The position numbers were made by a program, and so were the translations under genes. A stretch of DNA of 31,084 bases from a virus. The notes under the pieces were generated by a model. The model made no database searches. It was not told where the DNA came from and saw only the letters and a list, made by a program, of their open reading frames with translations. The stretch spans positions 1-31,084 of the IMG/VR virus record IMGVR_UViG_3300006793_003010; one strand, given 5' to 3'. Positions within the stretch are counted from its first letter, which is position 1. Each line of letters starts with the position of its first letter. Below, in pieces: positions 15,917-23,068 of the stretch.

Positions 15917-16084
15917 TTACCCCATTGGCCCGCGAGCCATAAGACCCTTTGTAGCTGCACCCGTCCCACGGACTTTAATGCCTGTAGTCTTCACACCCTT
16001 CATGTCAGCTTTCGGCGCGCCCTTAACAGGTTGAACACCTTTAGCCTTGATGACCTTGGGTTCTTTCATATCGAATACTTTCAT
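15917..16084 (-). CDS. Small basic Lys/Gly-rich protein (55 aa)
   Basis: Encodes 55 residues with a good ribosome site (AGGAG, 7 nt before the ATG). The N-terminus is MKVFDMKEPKVIKAKGV and the C-terminus GIKVRGTGAATKGLMARGPM. The RGTGAATKG end is a motif I associate with small marine-phage proteins beside neck genes. It is strongly basic with no hydrophobic segment; a virion-associated nucleic-acid-binding role is plausible but unproven. It lies between the zinc-ribbon protein and the adaptor. Confidence 0.75.
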   Translation of the reverse strand: MKVFDMKEPKVIKAKGVQPVKGAPKADMKGVKTTGIKVRGTGAATKGLMARGPMG

Positions 16085-16094
16085 CTCATCACTC

Positions 16095-16460
16095 CTATGT
16101 TATACTTACGGTAACTTGGCCGATCTGGCCAGTTCCTACTAATGTGTTAGGCGCAAGCCCAAAAGGGTCTCTGCCGCCACCTACGGGATTCCAACCCCAT
16201 TGAATGCCCCGAGAACTGGTATCCCCCGAAGGACCAAGGCTTTGATCCACGCGTGGAGAACGAACAGCCTGCGGGTCATTGACAGGAAACTCTCCCAAAC
16301 GCAGTTGTGGTTGATCGGGATTCCAACATTCGGGGCAAGCCTTTACATTTGTATCTCTACCCTTAACAAAAAGGTTGCGTAGTTCCCGTAACTTATACTG
16401 AAACCCACACACATCGCAGAGCGCAATGACTTTTTGAGAAGATGCGTACTTGTTGCTCAT
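16095..16460 (-). CDS. Zinc-ribbon protein in the neck region
   Basis: A 121-aa protein with two CxxC knuckles: Cys15/Cys18 (LCDVCGF) and Cys42/Cys45 (ACPECW), giving a four-cysteine zinc ribbon in the first 50 residues. The rest is Pro/Gly-rich and probably extended. Its ATG overlaps the stop of the upstream 229-aa neck protein by one base. Zinc-ribbon neck proteins are common in marine phages next to adaptor genes; they may be structural rather than DNA-binding. Zinc binding is inferred from the cysteine pattern. Confidence 0.8.
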   Translation of the reverse strand: MSNKYASSQKVIALCDVCGFQYKLRELRNLFVKGRDTNVKACPECWNPDQPQLRLGEFPVNDPQAVRSPRVDQSLGPSGDTSSRGIQWGWNPVGGGRDPFGLAPNTLVGTGQIGQVTVSIT

Positions 16461-17149
16461 CAGCGAATCCTAGCTATTCTAGGAATAAGTTCGTACGAAG
16501 TTTTTTCTCTGTCTTCACCTGCGGCCAGTTCATACTGCTCATCGTATACTGCTTTTAGCATAGGAACACGATCAACCAACTCAGGCACCTTCATAGCAAT
16601 GTAATACGCCAGTCCAGCTACAAGGCAGGGGAAGAACCGGAAATTCATATCGGCGGTCTGTACACCAGACCCAGCATCCTCCACACGGCGCATACGCCAA
16701 TAATACAGTACGTAGTCGTCGTTGTTCGGTACAGGCCACACGTTTGCATGCGGTGCATCTCTCAACCGTTCTACATATAACTGAATTGGACGCCCTTGTG
16801 TTAATTTGTTAGGTATAGCCGCGTACGTACTTACGCTGATTCGATTTATAGTAAGATCAGATTGTGTGCTCGCGTTACCACTATTGGTACGTATTTGGTG
16901 TTCCAACACATCAATGGTATCGGCTGGTAGAGCGTACCTAGAAGTACCTTTTGTTAAGGTGATGGTGCCAGAATCAATAGTCCACATGTTGATGCCGCGG
17001 TTCTGCCACTCGATTGTCATCAAATTCATGGACCGTCTAGCTGTACGCAAGTCATAACCAGACCGCATCTCACGGCCCGCGCGTTCCCATGCTTCTTCCG
17101 CAATCTCGGTGAAGTCCATGTTAAACGCTGTAGTGCCTGATGTGGCCAT
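16460..17149 (-). CDS. Neck / tail accessory protein (gp4- or tail-tube-A-like)
   Basis: A 229-aa protein. The N-terminal half has a helix pair typical of neck proteins (MDFTEIAEEAWERAGREM, then SMNLMTIEWQNRGINMWTID); a beta segment follows (GTITLTKGTSRYALP, containing the ALPAD turn), and the C-terminus is helical (PCLVAGLAYYIAMK, PMLKAVYDEQYELA). The SMN-LM-EW-N-RGINMW pattern is shared with P22 gp4-type and T7 gp11-type proteins that connect portal and tail. It lies in the neck gene group. Which of the two families it belongs to needs structure-based comparison. Confidence 0.75.
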   Translation of the reverse strand: MATSGTTAFNMDFTEIAEEAWERAGREMRSGYDLRTARRSMNLMTIEWQNRGINMWTIDSGTITLTKGTSRYALPADTIDVLEHQIRTNSGNASTQSDLTINRISVSTYAAIPNKLTQGRPIQLYVERLRDAPHANVWPVPNNDDYVLYYWRMRRVEDAGSGVQTADMNFRFFPCLVAGLAYYIAMKVPELVDRVPMLKAVYDEQYELAAGEDREKTSYELIPRIARIR

Positions 17150-17158
17150 AACAATCTC

Positions 17159-17488
17159 CTAAGTGTACAACGTAGCTTTGCGTCTAGCTTCCATGACAGC
17201 CCCACACCCACGAGCAATATCACGTTTGCGGCGAGCTAATCCGCCACCTGCCAGCTTGACTGTAGCAGCTTTCGTGTTTTTCACTACAGTCTTACCTTTA
17301 GCACCTTCGCGCTTCTTTTTCTTCGCCGTAGTAGCACGTTCGCCCTTGCTCAGACTACTCGCTTTGCTTCGAGGCAAACACCGATCTGGATTTTTCTTGT
17401 CTTTAGAAGTGCCGCACTCGCCTTTGATTTTCCCATCGGTACCGATGCGAACCCACTTTTGATCTCGCCACTTCTTCAGCTCACCCAT
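17159..17488 (-). CDS. Basic Lys-rich small protein (109 aa), virion-associated candidate
   Basis: Starts MGELKKWRDQKWVRIGTDG, with two cysteines around an ECGTSKDKKNPDRCLP segment, then a very basic Lys/Arg-rich middle (TTAKKKKREGAKGKT) and a C-terminal GGLARRKRDIARG. Proteins with a 'KKW...KWV.IG...CG.SK...CLPxSKAxxLSKxER' layout recur in marine cyanophages and relatives (from memory). Its ATG overlaps the stop of the 55-aa gene (TAATG). The charge suggests binding to packaged DNA or RNA; the paired Cys may bind metal. Function unknown. Confidence 0.75.
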   Translation of the reverse strand: MGELKKWRDQKWVRIGTDGKIKGECGTSKDKKNPDRCLPRSKASSLSKGERATTAKKKKREGAKGKTVVKNTKAATVKLAGGGLARRKRDIARGCGAVMEARRKATLYT

Positions 17489-17655
17489 TACGATTTCGCC
17501 TTCTTGCCTTTGCTACCCTTAGCATAGTTCGGGTCTTTGCAATATTTAGACGCCGCCATATTTGCATACGCGGAAGGATATGTATCAAAAGTACGTTTAG
17601 CCCACGACTTACCTTTTGCGCATATCTTTCCGCCTGATTTGTAATACCTACGCAT
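17488..17655 (-). CDS. Small basic protein with YKSGG start (55 aa)
   Basis: Encodes 55 residues: MRRYYKSGGKICAKGKSW at the N-terminus, a helical TYPSAYANMAASKYCKD middle with a second cysteine, and a Lys-rich end (KGSKGKKAKS). It overlaps its neighbours on both sides by one base (TGATG upstream, TAATG downstream), which is strong evidence that it is translated. Its first nine residues nearly match those of the 103-aa protein at 18866-19177. I remember very similar peptides in marine phages but no function. Confidence 0.8.
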   Translation of the reverse strand: MRRYYKSGGKICAKGKSWAKRTFDTYPSAYANMAASKYCKDPNYAKGSKGKKAKS

Positions 17656-18083
17656 CAGCGCATCTTACAAACTTTGCCGCCACGAGCCATGCCGTAACCG
17701 CGAATCTTGCCGCCTTTTTTGTAGCCTTTCTTCATCATGCCGCCAGCTTTTTTCTTAATCACGCCGCGACCCATTAGAACGTCCTTCTGCGTGACTTTGC
17801 CATCGCCACTAAGATCAGGCATTTTACCGCCAGCTTTGTAGCCTTTCTTAGTCATGCCGCCAGCTTTGTAGCCTTTCTTAGTCATGCCGCCAGCCTTCAT
17901 CATAGGCATTGCTTCGTCTGCACGACGTTTTGCAGCGCGGTTGCCGCGTTCAATCGCTCCCGCTTCTTCAGGAGTAACTATAGTGTTGGGGCGTGCTTTA
18001 GGTCGTATAGACGACATAGGGGCGTTACTAGCCGCTTTCTTTTTCTTCATCATGCCCTTGGGGCGTGCTTTAGGTCTCATCAT
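17655..18083 (-). CDS. Basic repeat protein with KAGGMTKKGY repeats and an EF-hand-like loop
   Basis: About 142 aa from the ATG at 18083, chosen because AAGG lies 9 nt before it; an ATG three codons earlier has a poorly spaced site. The N-terminus is rich in Met, Lys, Arg and Pro. A ten-residue repeat (MTKKGYKAGG) occurs twice perfectly and degenerately later (MMKKGYKKGG). Between these is DLSGDGKVTQKD, an EF-hand-like 12-residue calcium loop with Asp in the last position. The end is GYGMARGGKVCKMR. It probably binds nucleic acid or other virion parts through its charge; calcium binding is a guess from the motif. Confidence 0.8.
   Translation of the reverse strand: MMRPKARPKGMMKKKKAASNAPMSSIRPKARPNTIVTPEEAGAIERGNRAAKRRADEAMPMMKAGGMTKKGYKAGGMTKKGYKAGGKMPDLSGDGKVTQKDVLMGRGVIKKKAGGMMKKGYKKGGKIRGYGMARGGKVCKMR
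17827..17886. repeat. Two perfect 30-bp tandem repeats inside the basic repeat protein gene
   Basis: Two identical 30-bp units lie side by side, and a third copy starts but diverges after about 8 bp. They encode the ten-residue MTKKGYKAGG repeat. Identity at every base, including silent positions, points to recent duplication or slippage and so to possible copy-number variation between strains. Confidence 0.9.
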
Positions 18084-18759
18084 TGTCGGCATCCTTATAT
18101 AGGTTGTTAAACACGCGGTCTGTATCCCAGACGTAATCTACGTCTTCTTTAGAACCGTACGAATGTTGATTTGGCTTGAAGTCTGGGGCACCTTGGCCTG
18201 TTTCAAACCACGCAGGGTGCGTAACGCGGACCCGGTTATTTGGTAGTGCTACTATGTTACCTGTATACTCTCCAGCATCTAGCAATTCAAGCACGTGGCT
18301 TTGCTTATGCTGCGCTGGGTCATCAGCCACTTCATTATCAGTGTAATCTACGGTAAAATAATACTTGGCGGGGTAAAACTCGCCATCTACTTTGGCTATC
18401 CACGGCGCAGGAGACGCGCGTTCTATCTTATATACACTGTGCGTATGAGACATGCAGTCCCAAGGCTGCGCTAGATAAGCAGGAAGCTCCGTGGGCCATT
18501 CTTCAAACGGAGTATCGGCAACAAGCGCCGTAAGTGGTAGACGTGCCCACATAGCCCCACCATGAACATTAGGTTCATCGGTATCATCAGACTCACATCC
18601 AGTGAATATCACTTGGAAGCTCAATGTCCGGTTAGGCATCGTGGTTACAGCTACAACCATGGCGTGTAAAAATTCTCCGTGGTAACCTTCTAAATTTTTC
18701 GTATACTCCCTCCGCACCCATGCTTTGAAATACGGAATACTACTTGTTAGGTAAGGCAT
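18070..18759 (-). CDS. Unknown conserved-type phage protein (229 aa)
   Basis: Starts MPYLTSSIPYFKAWVRREY. A beta-rich first half (FLHAMVVAVTTMPNRTLSFQ, VHGGAMWARLPLTALV) is followed by SHTHSVYKIERASPAPW and FYPAKYYFTVDYTDNE, then RVRVTHPAWFETG and an acidic C-terminus ending in DNDET. I do not recognise a family. No membrane segment, signal or enzyme motif stands out; one pattern with His and Asp around the middle (SHTHS) could bind metal but is not diagnostic. It sits among small basic virion-type genes, overlapping both neighbours, so a minor structural or assembly role is likely. Confidence 0.75.
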   Translation of the reverse strand: MPYLTSSIPYFKAWVRREYTKNLEGYHGEFLHAMVVAVTTMPNRTLSFQVIFTGCESDDTDEPNVHGGAMWARLPLTALVADTPFEEWPTELPAYLAQPWDCMSHTHSVYKIERASPAPWIAKVDGEFYPAKYYFTVDYTDNEVADDPAQHKQSHVLELLDAGEYTGNIVALPNNRVRVTHPAWFETGQGAPDFKPNQHSYGSKEDVDYVWDTDRVFNNLYKDADNDET

Positions 18760-18865
18760 TAAGTTCCTTTTTTCGTTTTTTCGCTGCCGCCTTCTTACGC
18801 TCTTGCGATAGTTTAGAAGGAGACGATTGAGTTTGTTTCTGCATCTGCGTACGACTAATAGCCAT
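18740..18865 (-). CDS. Tiny basic Lys-rich protein (41 aa)
   Basis: Encodes 41 residues starting MAISRTQMQKQTQSSPSKL, then a Lys/Ala/Arg-rich helix (ERKKAAAKKRKKEL) and LPNK. Its ATG follows immediately after the upstream TAG, and its end overlaps the next gene's start by 20 nt. Translation by reinitiation is likely. The composition matches the other basic proteins of this cluster. It could help condense DNA; no family is known to me. Confidence 0.65.
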   Translation of the reverse strand: MAISRTQMQKQTQSSPSKLSQERKKAAAKKRKKELNALPNK

Positions 18866-19177
18866 CTAACAATTCCACTTCCGTAAGCTCTTGTTGATAC
18901 GACTATCAGGATCGTTCGCGGTCTTTGCGCTTGTATTGCGCTTCTTCATACCCTTCATACGGGCGCAAAAAGACTTCCGACGGTTAGCCGCCTTGGAGCC
19001 TTTTTTAAGTTTACTGGGTTTAGTAGTCACCGCAGTCTTGAGCTTACTGCCGGGATTAGCTTTCCGATAGCTTGCAACGCCTTTAGCATTGAGGCCACCG
19101 GACTCGCTTTTACCCTCTTTGCGGGTCCACGCAGGAGACTTCTTAACGGAGCCGCCTGATTTGTAATAACTCCGCAT
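18866..19177 (-). CDS. Very basic protein with YKSGG start (103 aa, DUF6321-like)
   Basis: Starts MRSYYKSGGSVKKSPAWTRK and contains GKSESGGLNAKGVASYRKAN, then RRKSFCARMKGMKKR and a C-terminal INKSLRKWNC. The PAWTRKEGKS..GGLNAKG pattern matches, from memory, the DUF6321 family of marine phages. Charge is very positive and hydrophobic content low. Placed in a row of basic proteins just after the capsid gene, it is probably a virion-internal or DNA-associated protein. Its N-terminal nine residues are shared with the 55-aa protein at 17488-17655. Confidence 0.8.
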   Translation of the reverse strand: MRSYYKSGGSVKKSPAWTRKEGKSESGGLNAKGVASYRKANPGSKLKTAVTTKPSKLKKGSKAANRRKSFCARMKGMKKRNTSAKTANDPDSRINKSLRKWNC

Positions 19178-19186
19178 ACCGCACCT

Positions 19187-19465
19187 CTAGCTATAGAACA
19201 CTGTCATAGCGCTGATGTTAGTCATCGCTGTGATAAGCACGTCATCTTGGCACCGTATACCATAATCTGGGATGTTAACGGAGTGAGAATCAGAAGCTAG
19301 AAAGTCAAGATCAAGAACAGTACGACCACTAGAGCCATCTTTGATGGTAAGTCGAGCGGCCCCACCTGAAGTGGTAAGTACCTGAACCTGTCGAATACGA
19401 GCTGGACCTACACCCAACGACGCTGCCGCAGTAACTCGTTTCGACTGCACGTCTGAATTAGCCAT
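19187..19465 (-). CDS. Small beta-rich protein (92 aa), head/neck candidate
   Basis: Starts MANSDVQSKRVTAAASLGVG and then forms strands: ARIRQVQVLTTSGG, AARLTIKDGSSGRTVLDLDF, HSVNIPDYGIRCQDD, VLITAMTNISAMTVFYS. This is a compact beta-sandwich type often seen in small head-fibre or decoration proteins of marine phages. It lies three nt after the AT-hook-like gene in the block following the capsid gene. No enzymatic motif. Confidence 0.75.
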   Translation of the reverse strand: MANSDVQSKRVTAAASLGVGPARIRQVQVLTTSGGAARLTIKDGSSGRTVLDLDFLASDSHSVNIPDYGIRCQDDVLITAMTNISAMTVFYS

Positions 19466-19468
19466 GCG

Positions 19469-19654
19469 TTATCCCTTCTTTTTTGAAGGACGGCCACGCT
19501 TTTTAACGGATTTATCTTCCCACGCCTCGTTTACATCAGGTGTAGAAGGATCATCCGCCTTTAGCGTCCCGTTCTCATTGCGGGCACGAACTTTCTCGAC
19601 GCCGATGCCCCGAGCTGCAAGTTCTTCCTTAGAAGCTGGTTTGAATCTACTCAT
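19469..19654 (-). CDS. Small protein with AT-hook-like C-terminus (61 aa)
   Basis: Starts MSRFKPASKEELAARGIGVE, has an acidic middle (DDPSTPDVNEAWED) and ends VKKRGRPSKKKG. The core RGRP flanked by lysines is the classical AT-hook, which binds the minor groove of AT-rich DNA. In a 61-aa protein encoded among virion genes this could tether the protein to packaged DNA or serve regulation. DNA binding is inferred from the motif only. There are 11 nt between the upstream gene and this start. Confidence 0.75.
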   Translation of the reverse strand: MSRFKPASKEELAARGIGVEKVRARNENGTLKADDPSTPDVNEAWEDKSVKKRGRPSKKKG

Positions 19655-19665
19655 AACCTAGCTCC

Positions 19666-19890
19666 TTATGATGCTGCGATTGTGGCACCTGTGTCAGAAC
19701 GCTTCCAGTTTGTTCCGTCAGAGAAAGCCAAAATTGCGGAACCTGCGGCACCGTTTGAAACGTACACGATAGTACCTGCTCCAGCATCGGAGGCTGAAGG
19801 TGCGTTTGCTACTGTGTAAGTTGGAACAACAATATCACCAATAAAGCCGTTGGTGGAGGTCACTGGACCTGAAAATGTAGTATTCGCCAT
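19666..19890 (-). CDS. Small head-fibre/collar-like protein (74 aa), first gene after the internal promoter
   Basis: Starts MANTTFSGPVTSTNGFIGDI and ends with GTIVYVSNGAAGSAILAFSDGTNWKR split over two strands, a pattern common in fibre-type and head-fibre proteins of marine phages. GAGG lies 8 nt before the ATG. It is the first gene of the transcript starting at the promoter at 19980-20009, so it and the following neck genes can be made at a different level from the capsid genes. Exact place in the virion is unknown. Confidence 0.75.
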   Translation of the reverse strand: MANTTFSGPVTSTNGFIGDIVVPTYTVANAPSASDAGAGTIVYVSNGAAGSAILAFSDGTNWKRSDTGATIAAS

Positions 19891-19915
19891 GAATATGTCC
19901 TCACATGCGAGTTAA

Positions 19916-19958
19916 GTGAATCTGTCTGCATGTCGTCAGTCGGGCCTGTCAGATTCAC
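19916..19958 (-). promoter_or_regulatory. Inverted repeat in the leader of the second late transcript
   Basis: Perfect 9-bp arms GTGAATCTG (19916-19924) and CAGATTCAC (19950-19958) with a 25-nt loop. They lie downstream of the promoter -10 and upstream of the ribosome site of the 74-aa gene. In RNA they form a stem that may protect the 5' end or affect translation; a protein-binding site is the alternative. Confidence 0.6.
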
Positions 19959-19979
19959 GGGGTGTTCCCGATTGCTAAC

Positions 19980-20009
19980 AATATACCACTGCGTAACGTA
20001 ATATGTCAA
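19980..20009 (-). promoter_or_regulatory. Strong sigma70-type promoter for the neck/fibre/lysis block
   Basis: On the minus strand: -35 TTGACA (20009-20004), an 18-nt spacer and -10 TATATT (19985-19980). The -35 is a perfect match and the -10 has five of six. It follows directly after the capsid terminator, so transcription is stopped and restarted here. It fits recognition by host RNA polymerase. Confidence 0.8.
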
Positions 20010-20010
20010 C

Positions 20011-20040
20011 AAAAAGAAAGGGGCCACCGAAGCAGCCCCT
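20011..20040 (-). terminator. Rho-independent terminator after the major capsid gene
   Basis: Minus-strand RNA: AGGGGC, two G-U pairs, then a C(UUCG)G tetraloop closes a stem of about nine pairs ending GCCCCU, followed by UUUCUUUUU. It lies 22 nt after the capsid stop codon. The UUCG loop and U tract make this a strong intrinsic terminator. Confidence 0.9.
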
Positions 20041-20062
20041 CTTTATTACGATGCCGTCCAGC

Positions 20063-20971
20063 TTATGCGCCGGGGGAACCGAAGATACCCAGTGGGTCAG
20101 ATACACCGAAGCTGTAACGCTCACGATCTTTGTAGCGGCTGTTGCCAGTATCAAAGTCAGCGTCCATCGAAGTAGCCATTGGGCTACGTGTGAAGTGCTT
20201 CAAGCCGTTTGGAACGTCAGTCATCAAGAACCATGCGTTGTTGTCTGTCAGGTAGTGGTTGACAGTGTAACCTTCAGGGATTGACCCGTTGTTACGCAGT
20301 GCGTTGATGTCGTTGTCTGCTGTGCCTACACGACCCTCGGTATCCAACAAGCGTGTTGCAACGAATTGCAGTGCTGGTGGGATAACCAATTTGCGTGGTT
20401 TAGCGGCGATCAACAAGCTACGCTCGTCAGTCCAACCTGCAATCTGAATAACAGCCGCTTCCAAGGAAGTTTCGTTAAGGTCAGCCGCAACTGTTGGACG
20501 GTTCGAGTTTGATCCACCAGAAACAAGTGGGTGCGCTGTTGAACACAACGGAACACCGTCACCGTATGTGGTGCCTGCAGCAAACGCATTGTTCAAGATA
20601 GACGCAGCCTTAACTTGCTTGGTGTACGCCATCGCACGAGCAAGTGCTTTAGTATAACGAGACGACAAGGAGTCATACAAGTTATCCTCAATAGCTTCCT
20701 CAGTGATTGAGAAACCCATTGCCACTGTTTCGTGTGTATAGCGAGCGGACCATGCTTCTTGCGCATTGTCGTACTCGATTGCAGAGCCTTCGTCTTTGAC
20801 TGGGGCTGCTGAGAAACCGGATAATTTGGTTTCTTCCTCAAACGAACGATCTGAGGACTCTGTTTCAAAAATTTCGGCGTGTTCTTCACCGTATTTTGCG
20901 TATTCCATTCCGAACAATGCGTTCAGGCCGGGGAGCAGCTCTTTAAGTAGCTGGGCGCGTGAAATAGCCAT
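20063..20971 (-). CDS. Major capsid protein (HK97 fold, Mu gpT-like)
   Basis: A 302-aa protein starting MAISRAQLLKELLPGLNALF. Features typical of the gpT-like branch of HK97-fold capsids: an N-terminal helix with FGMEYAKY, an E-loop-like region rich in Glu/Asp (SSDRSFEEETKLSGF), the ETVAMGFSITEEAIED helix, a long spine-type helix (TKALARAMAYTKQVKAA), STAHPLVSGG, and a C-terminal RYKDRERYSFGVSDPLGIFG. GGAG lies before the ATG. It follows scaffold and decoration genes and is followed by a strong terminator, consistent with high expression. No head protease gene was seen between portal and capsid, so maturation may be protease-free. Confidence 0.92.
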   Translation of the reverse strand: MAISRAQLLKELLPGLNALFGMEYAKYGEEHAEIFETESSDRSFEEETKLSGFSAAPVKDEGSAIEYDNAQEAWSARYTHETVAMGFSITEEAIEDNLYDSLSSRYTKALARAMAYTKQVKAASILNNAFAAGTTYGDGVPLCSTAHPLVSGGSNSNRPTVAADLNETSLEAAVIQIAGWTDERSLLIAAKPRKLVIPPALQFVATRLLDTEGRVGTADNDINALRNNGSIPEGYTVNHYLTDNNAWFLMTDVPNGLKHFTRSPMATSMDADFDTGNSRYKDRERYSFGVSDPLGIFGSPGA

Positions 20972-20983
20972 GTTTTATTCTCC

Positions 20984-21583
20984 TTATACGCCAGTTGCGT
21001 TCTGATACTGGTGCATTCCCCAGTTGAACTTAACAACCAGCTCGACGTACGTGTCTGCAGCGGTTGCTGTCTCGGCCACTACGTCGATGACGCGGATTGG
21101 CAGAGTGTTCGTGGTGGCTGCTGAAGTCGAAAGTACAGCGACCTTCGAGTTCCCAGTTGCGGTGGAACCTGCATTTTGAACAAGTGCTACGTTGTTACCT
21201 ACAACAGTACGACCTACGCCAGCGATTACGGTTGTGCCAGACACAACAGCAACTTTATAAAGCTGGTCAGGATCATCTGCTACGTAAGCGACAATATCAC
21301 TAGCTACGGTGTTTGCAGGAAATTGTTGGCTATACAATTCATAACCCAAGTTAGGGTCAGTATAGCGACAACCGAGGAATACACCTACGGGAGTTGCAGT
21401 TGTAGTGCCTTCGTCTTTTTCAAGCGTGCCATCGGCAACTAACTTCACAAGGTCTCCGTTAAGAAGGTTTGTGTCGTAGCCTGAAGCGACAGGGATTTGA
21501 CGAGTTGCCCCGGCAAAGACCTGTCCACCGACCAAGTTGATCGGTTTCAGCCCATAGGGGGCGTCAACAGTAGGATAAGCCAT
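20984..21583 (-). CDS. Capsid decoration / head protein candidate
   Basis: A 199-aa protein starting MAYPTVDAPYGLKPINLVGG. It is strand-rich (VASGYDTNLLNGDLVKLVAD, TPVGVFLGCRYTDP, SDIVAYVADDPDQLYKVAVV, VAVLSTSAATTNTLPIRVID) and ends VELVVKFNWGMHQYQ. Proteins starting this way and lying directly upstream of a capsid gene are common in marine phages and are usually capsid decoration or cement proteins. The ribosome site (AGGAG) is strong, as expected for an abundant structural protein. Function is inferred from position and composition. Confidence 0.75.
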   Translation of the reverse strand: MAYPTVDAPYGLKPINLVGGQVFAGATRQIPVASGYDTNLLNGDLVKLVADGTLEKDEGTTTATPVGVFLGCRYTDPNLGYELYSQQFPANTVASDIVAYVADDPDQLYKVAVVSGTTVIAGVGRTVVGNNVALVQNAGSTATGNSKVAVLSTSAATTNTLPIRVIDVVAETATAADTYVELVVKFNWGMHQYQNATGV

Positions 21584-21598
21584 TTTAAGCTCCTAAGA

Positions 21599-22048
21599 TT
21601 AAGTTCCTTTACCGAAAGTAACCTTCGTTTTCCGTTCATTGAACAGGGGCATACGAGGATCATTTTCTCTCATAAGGTTGTTATCTACGGAGTGCATCTG
21701 AGACTTTGCTTGGGACGAATAATATTCGTTCCGCTCTTCAACTAACTCCTTTGGAGCCTTACAGAGCATCAAACCACCAATAACTACGTTGTCCTTAAAG
21801 CGTTCTTGCTCAATGGCAACCATTGTAATTTCTGGATGATCTGTTGCCTTTACAGGCTCCCAACCTTCTCTAAGTTTTGAAGAAACATTGGTGGCGTCTA
21901 CTTGACCCTGCGTGCTGACGCGGACCCAGTGATAGTCGTACCCAGCCTCGGGCGTCGGAGATGGAAGCACCTCTGGACGAGTCCAAGACTTTTTGCGAAC
22001 TGTACGTTCACGAGTTTCGAGTTCACGATTAATGCGATTCTCAGCCAT
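21599..22048 (-). CDS. Unknown protein of the head module (149 aa)
   Basis: Starts MAENRINRELETRERTVRKK, a charged N-terminal helix. A mixed region follows (DYHWVRVSTQGQVDATNVSS, GWEPVKATDHPE, DNVVIGGLMLCKAPKELVEE) and a C-terminus ending in RKTKVTFGKGT. It overlaps the scaffold gene by 8 nt. Proteins of this type are found beside scaffold genes in marine phages (from memory) but I know no function. A head-assembly role is the natural guess. Confidence 0.75.
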   Translation of the reverse strand: MAENRINRELETRERTVRKKSWTRPEVLPSPTPEAGYDYHWVRVSTQGQVDATNVSSKLREGWEPVKATDHPEITMVAIEQERFKDNVVIGGLMLCKAPKELVEERNEYYSSQAKSQMHSVDNNLMRENDPRMPLFNERKTKVTFGKGT

Positions 22049-23066
22049 TTTGTTTCCTCATATCTATTGCAACCTGTTTGGCGTATTGTTCGGGTGTCAA
22101 CCCTAACCGTTTGGCAATCTGGACCTGTGTACGTGTCAACGTCACTTTCTTGGGTGCTGTGCTCCGCGTTGCGGGGGCGACCACTTGGGCCTTTTTACGC
22201 TTCGGTTCGGCATCCTCGAAGTTATCGGGGAAGACCTGACGCATACGAGAATCAATCGTCTCGTAGTATTCATCACTCTGTGGGCTTACGCCCTGTTTGA
22301 CAAGTTTGTTGTGCAACCCCAGCGCCAAACTTGTCATTTCATCGTCGCTGCCAAACCATGAATTAGTCTGTTGCCAATTCGCGGCCCGTTCATCGACTTG
22401 TACTGCCGGGGCGGTCTGTTCTACCTGCGTTTGTACAGGGGTTTCTGTCTCCTGTAAAGCGGGTAATTTGAAGTTTGCTAACCTATCGGACTTAATCTTA
22501 GCATTGGTTAGCTTTTCTTGTGCTTCGAGAACAGCGTCAGAATCACCAGATTCGTACGCATCTTTATACGCACGTTTGGCTCCCTCAGTCTCAATCGCGG
22601 CATTTTTCTTTGCCTGCTCAAGTAACGCTGTCTGATTCTTATTAACATTACCCTTTAGCTTTTTATTTTCTTCCATAAGCGTTTGGGTAACGCGCTCAAG
22701 CTCCTGACTTTGACGGACAGCCTCTTCTTTAGCTCTACGCTCATCATGGTAGCCCTTGCTGAAATGCTGTATACGCTTCCGAACCTTGTCTGAATAGTCT
22801 TCCAACTCTTCGTCAGTGACATCAGTCGGCGGCTCTGACGCTTTACGACCACGATCAGCCTTCGGCGTATCGTCAACAACTTCAACTTCAAAGTCGTCAT
22901 CGTCAGTATCCACTTCACCTTCAGGTTCAGGAGTGTCATCTGCTCGAAAATCATCCGCGGTCTTTTTGCCAGAGATGTCGATCTCCACCGCGCTAGACTC
23001 TTCGATAGCCATTTTGTTGTCATCTTCACCATCGGGAAACTCAAACTCTACTTTTTGAAATGCCAT
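22041..23066 (-). CDS. Scaffolding protein
   Basis: A 341-aa hydrophilic protein. Residues 1-85 are very acidic and low-complexity (Asp/Glu runs), 85-180 form a long coiled coil (RKRIQHFSKGYHDERRAKEE, QELERVTQTLMEENKKLKG), and a Gln/Thr/Pro-rich linker leads to a C-terminal helical segment (LTRTQVQIAKRLGLTPEQY) that likely docks to the coat. This is the usual composition of phage scaffolding proteins, which shape the procapsid and then leave. It is placed between portal and capsid. No protease motif is visible, so it is probably not a protease-scaffold fusion. Confidence 0.85.
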   Translation of the reverse strand: MAFQKVEFEFPDGEDDNKMAIEESSAVEIDISGKKTADDFRADDTPEPEGEVDTDDDDFEVEVVDDTPKADRGRKASEPPTDVTDEELEDYSDKVRKRIQHFSKGYHDERRAKEEAVRQSQELERVTQTLMEENKKLKGNVNKNQTALLEQAKKNAAIETEGAKRAYKDAYESGDSDAVLEAQEKLTNAKIKSDRLANFKLPALQETETPVQTQVEQTAPAVQVDERAANWQQTNSWFGSDDEMTSLALGLHNKLVKQGVSPQSDEYYETIDSRMRQVFPDNFEDAEPKRKKAQVVAPATRSTAPKKVTLTRTQVQIAKRLGLTPEQYAKQVAIDMRKQNG

Positions 23067-23068
23067 AT

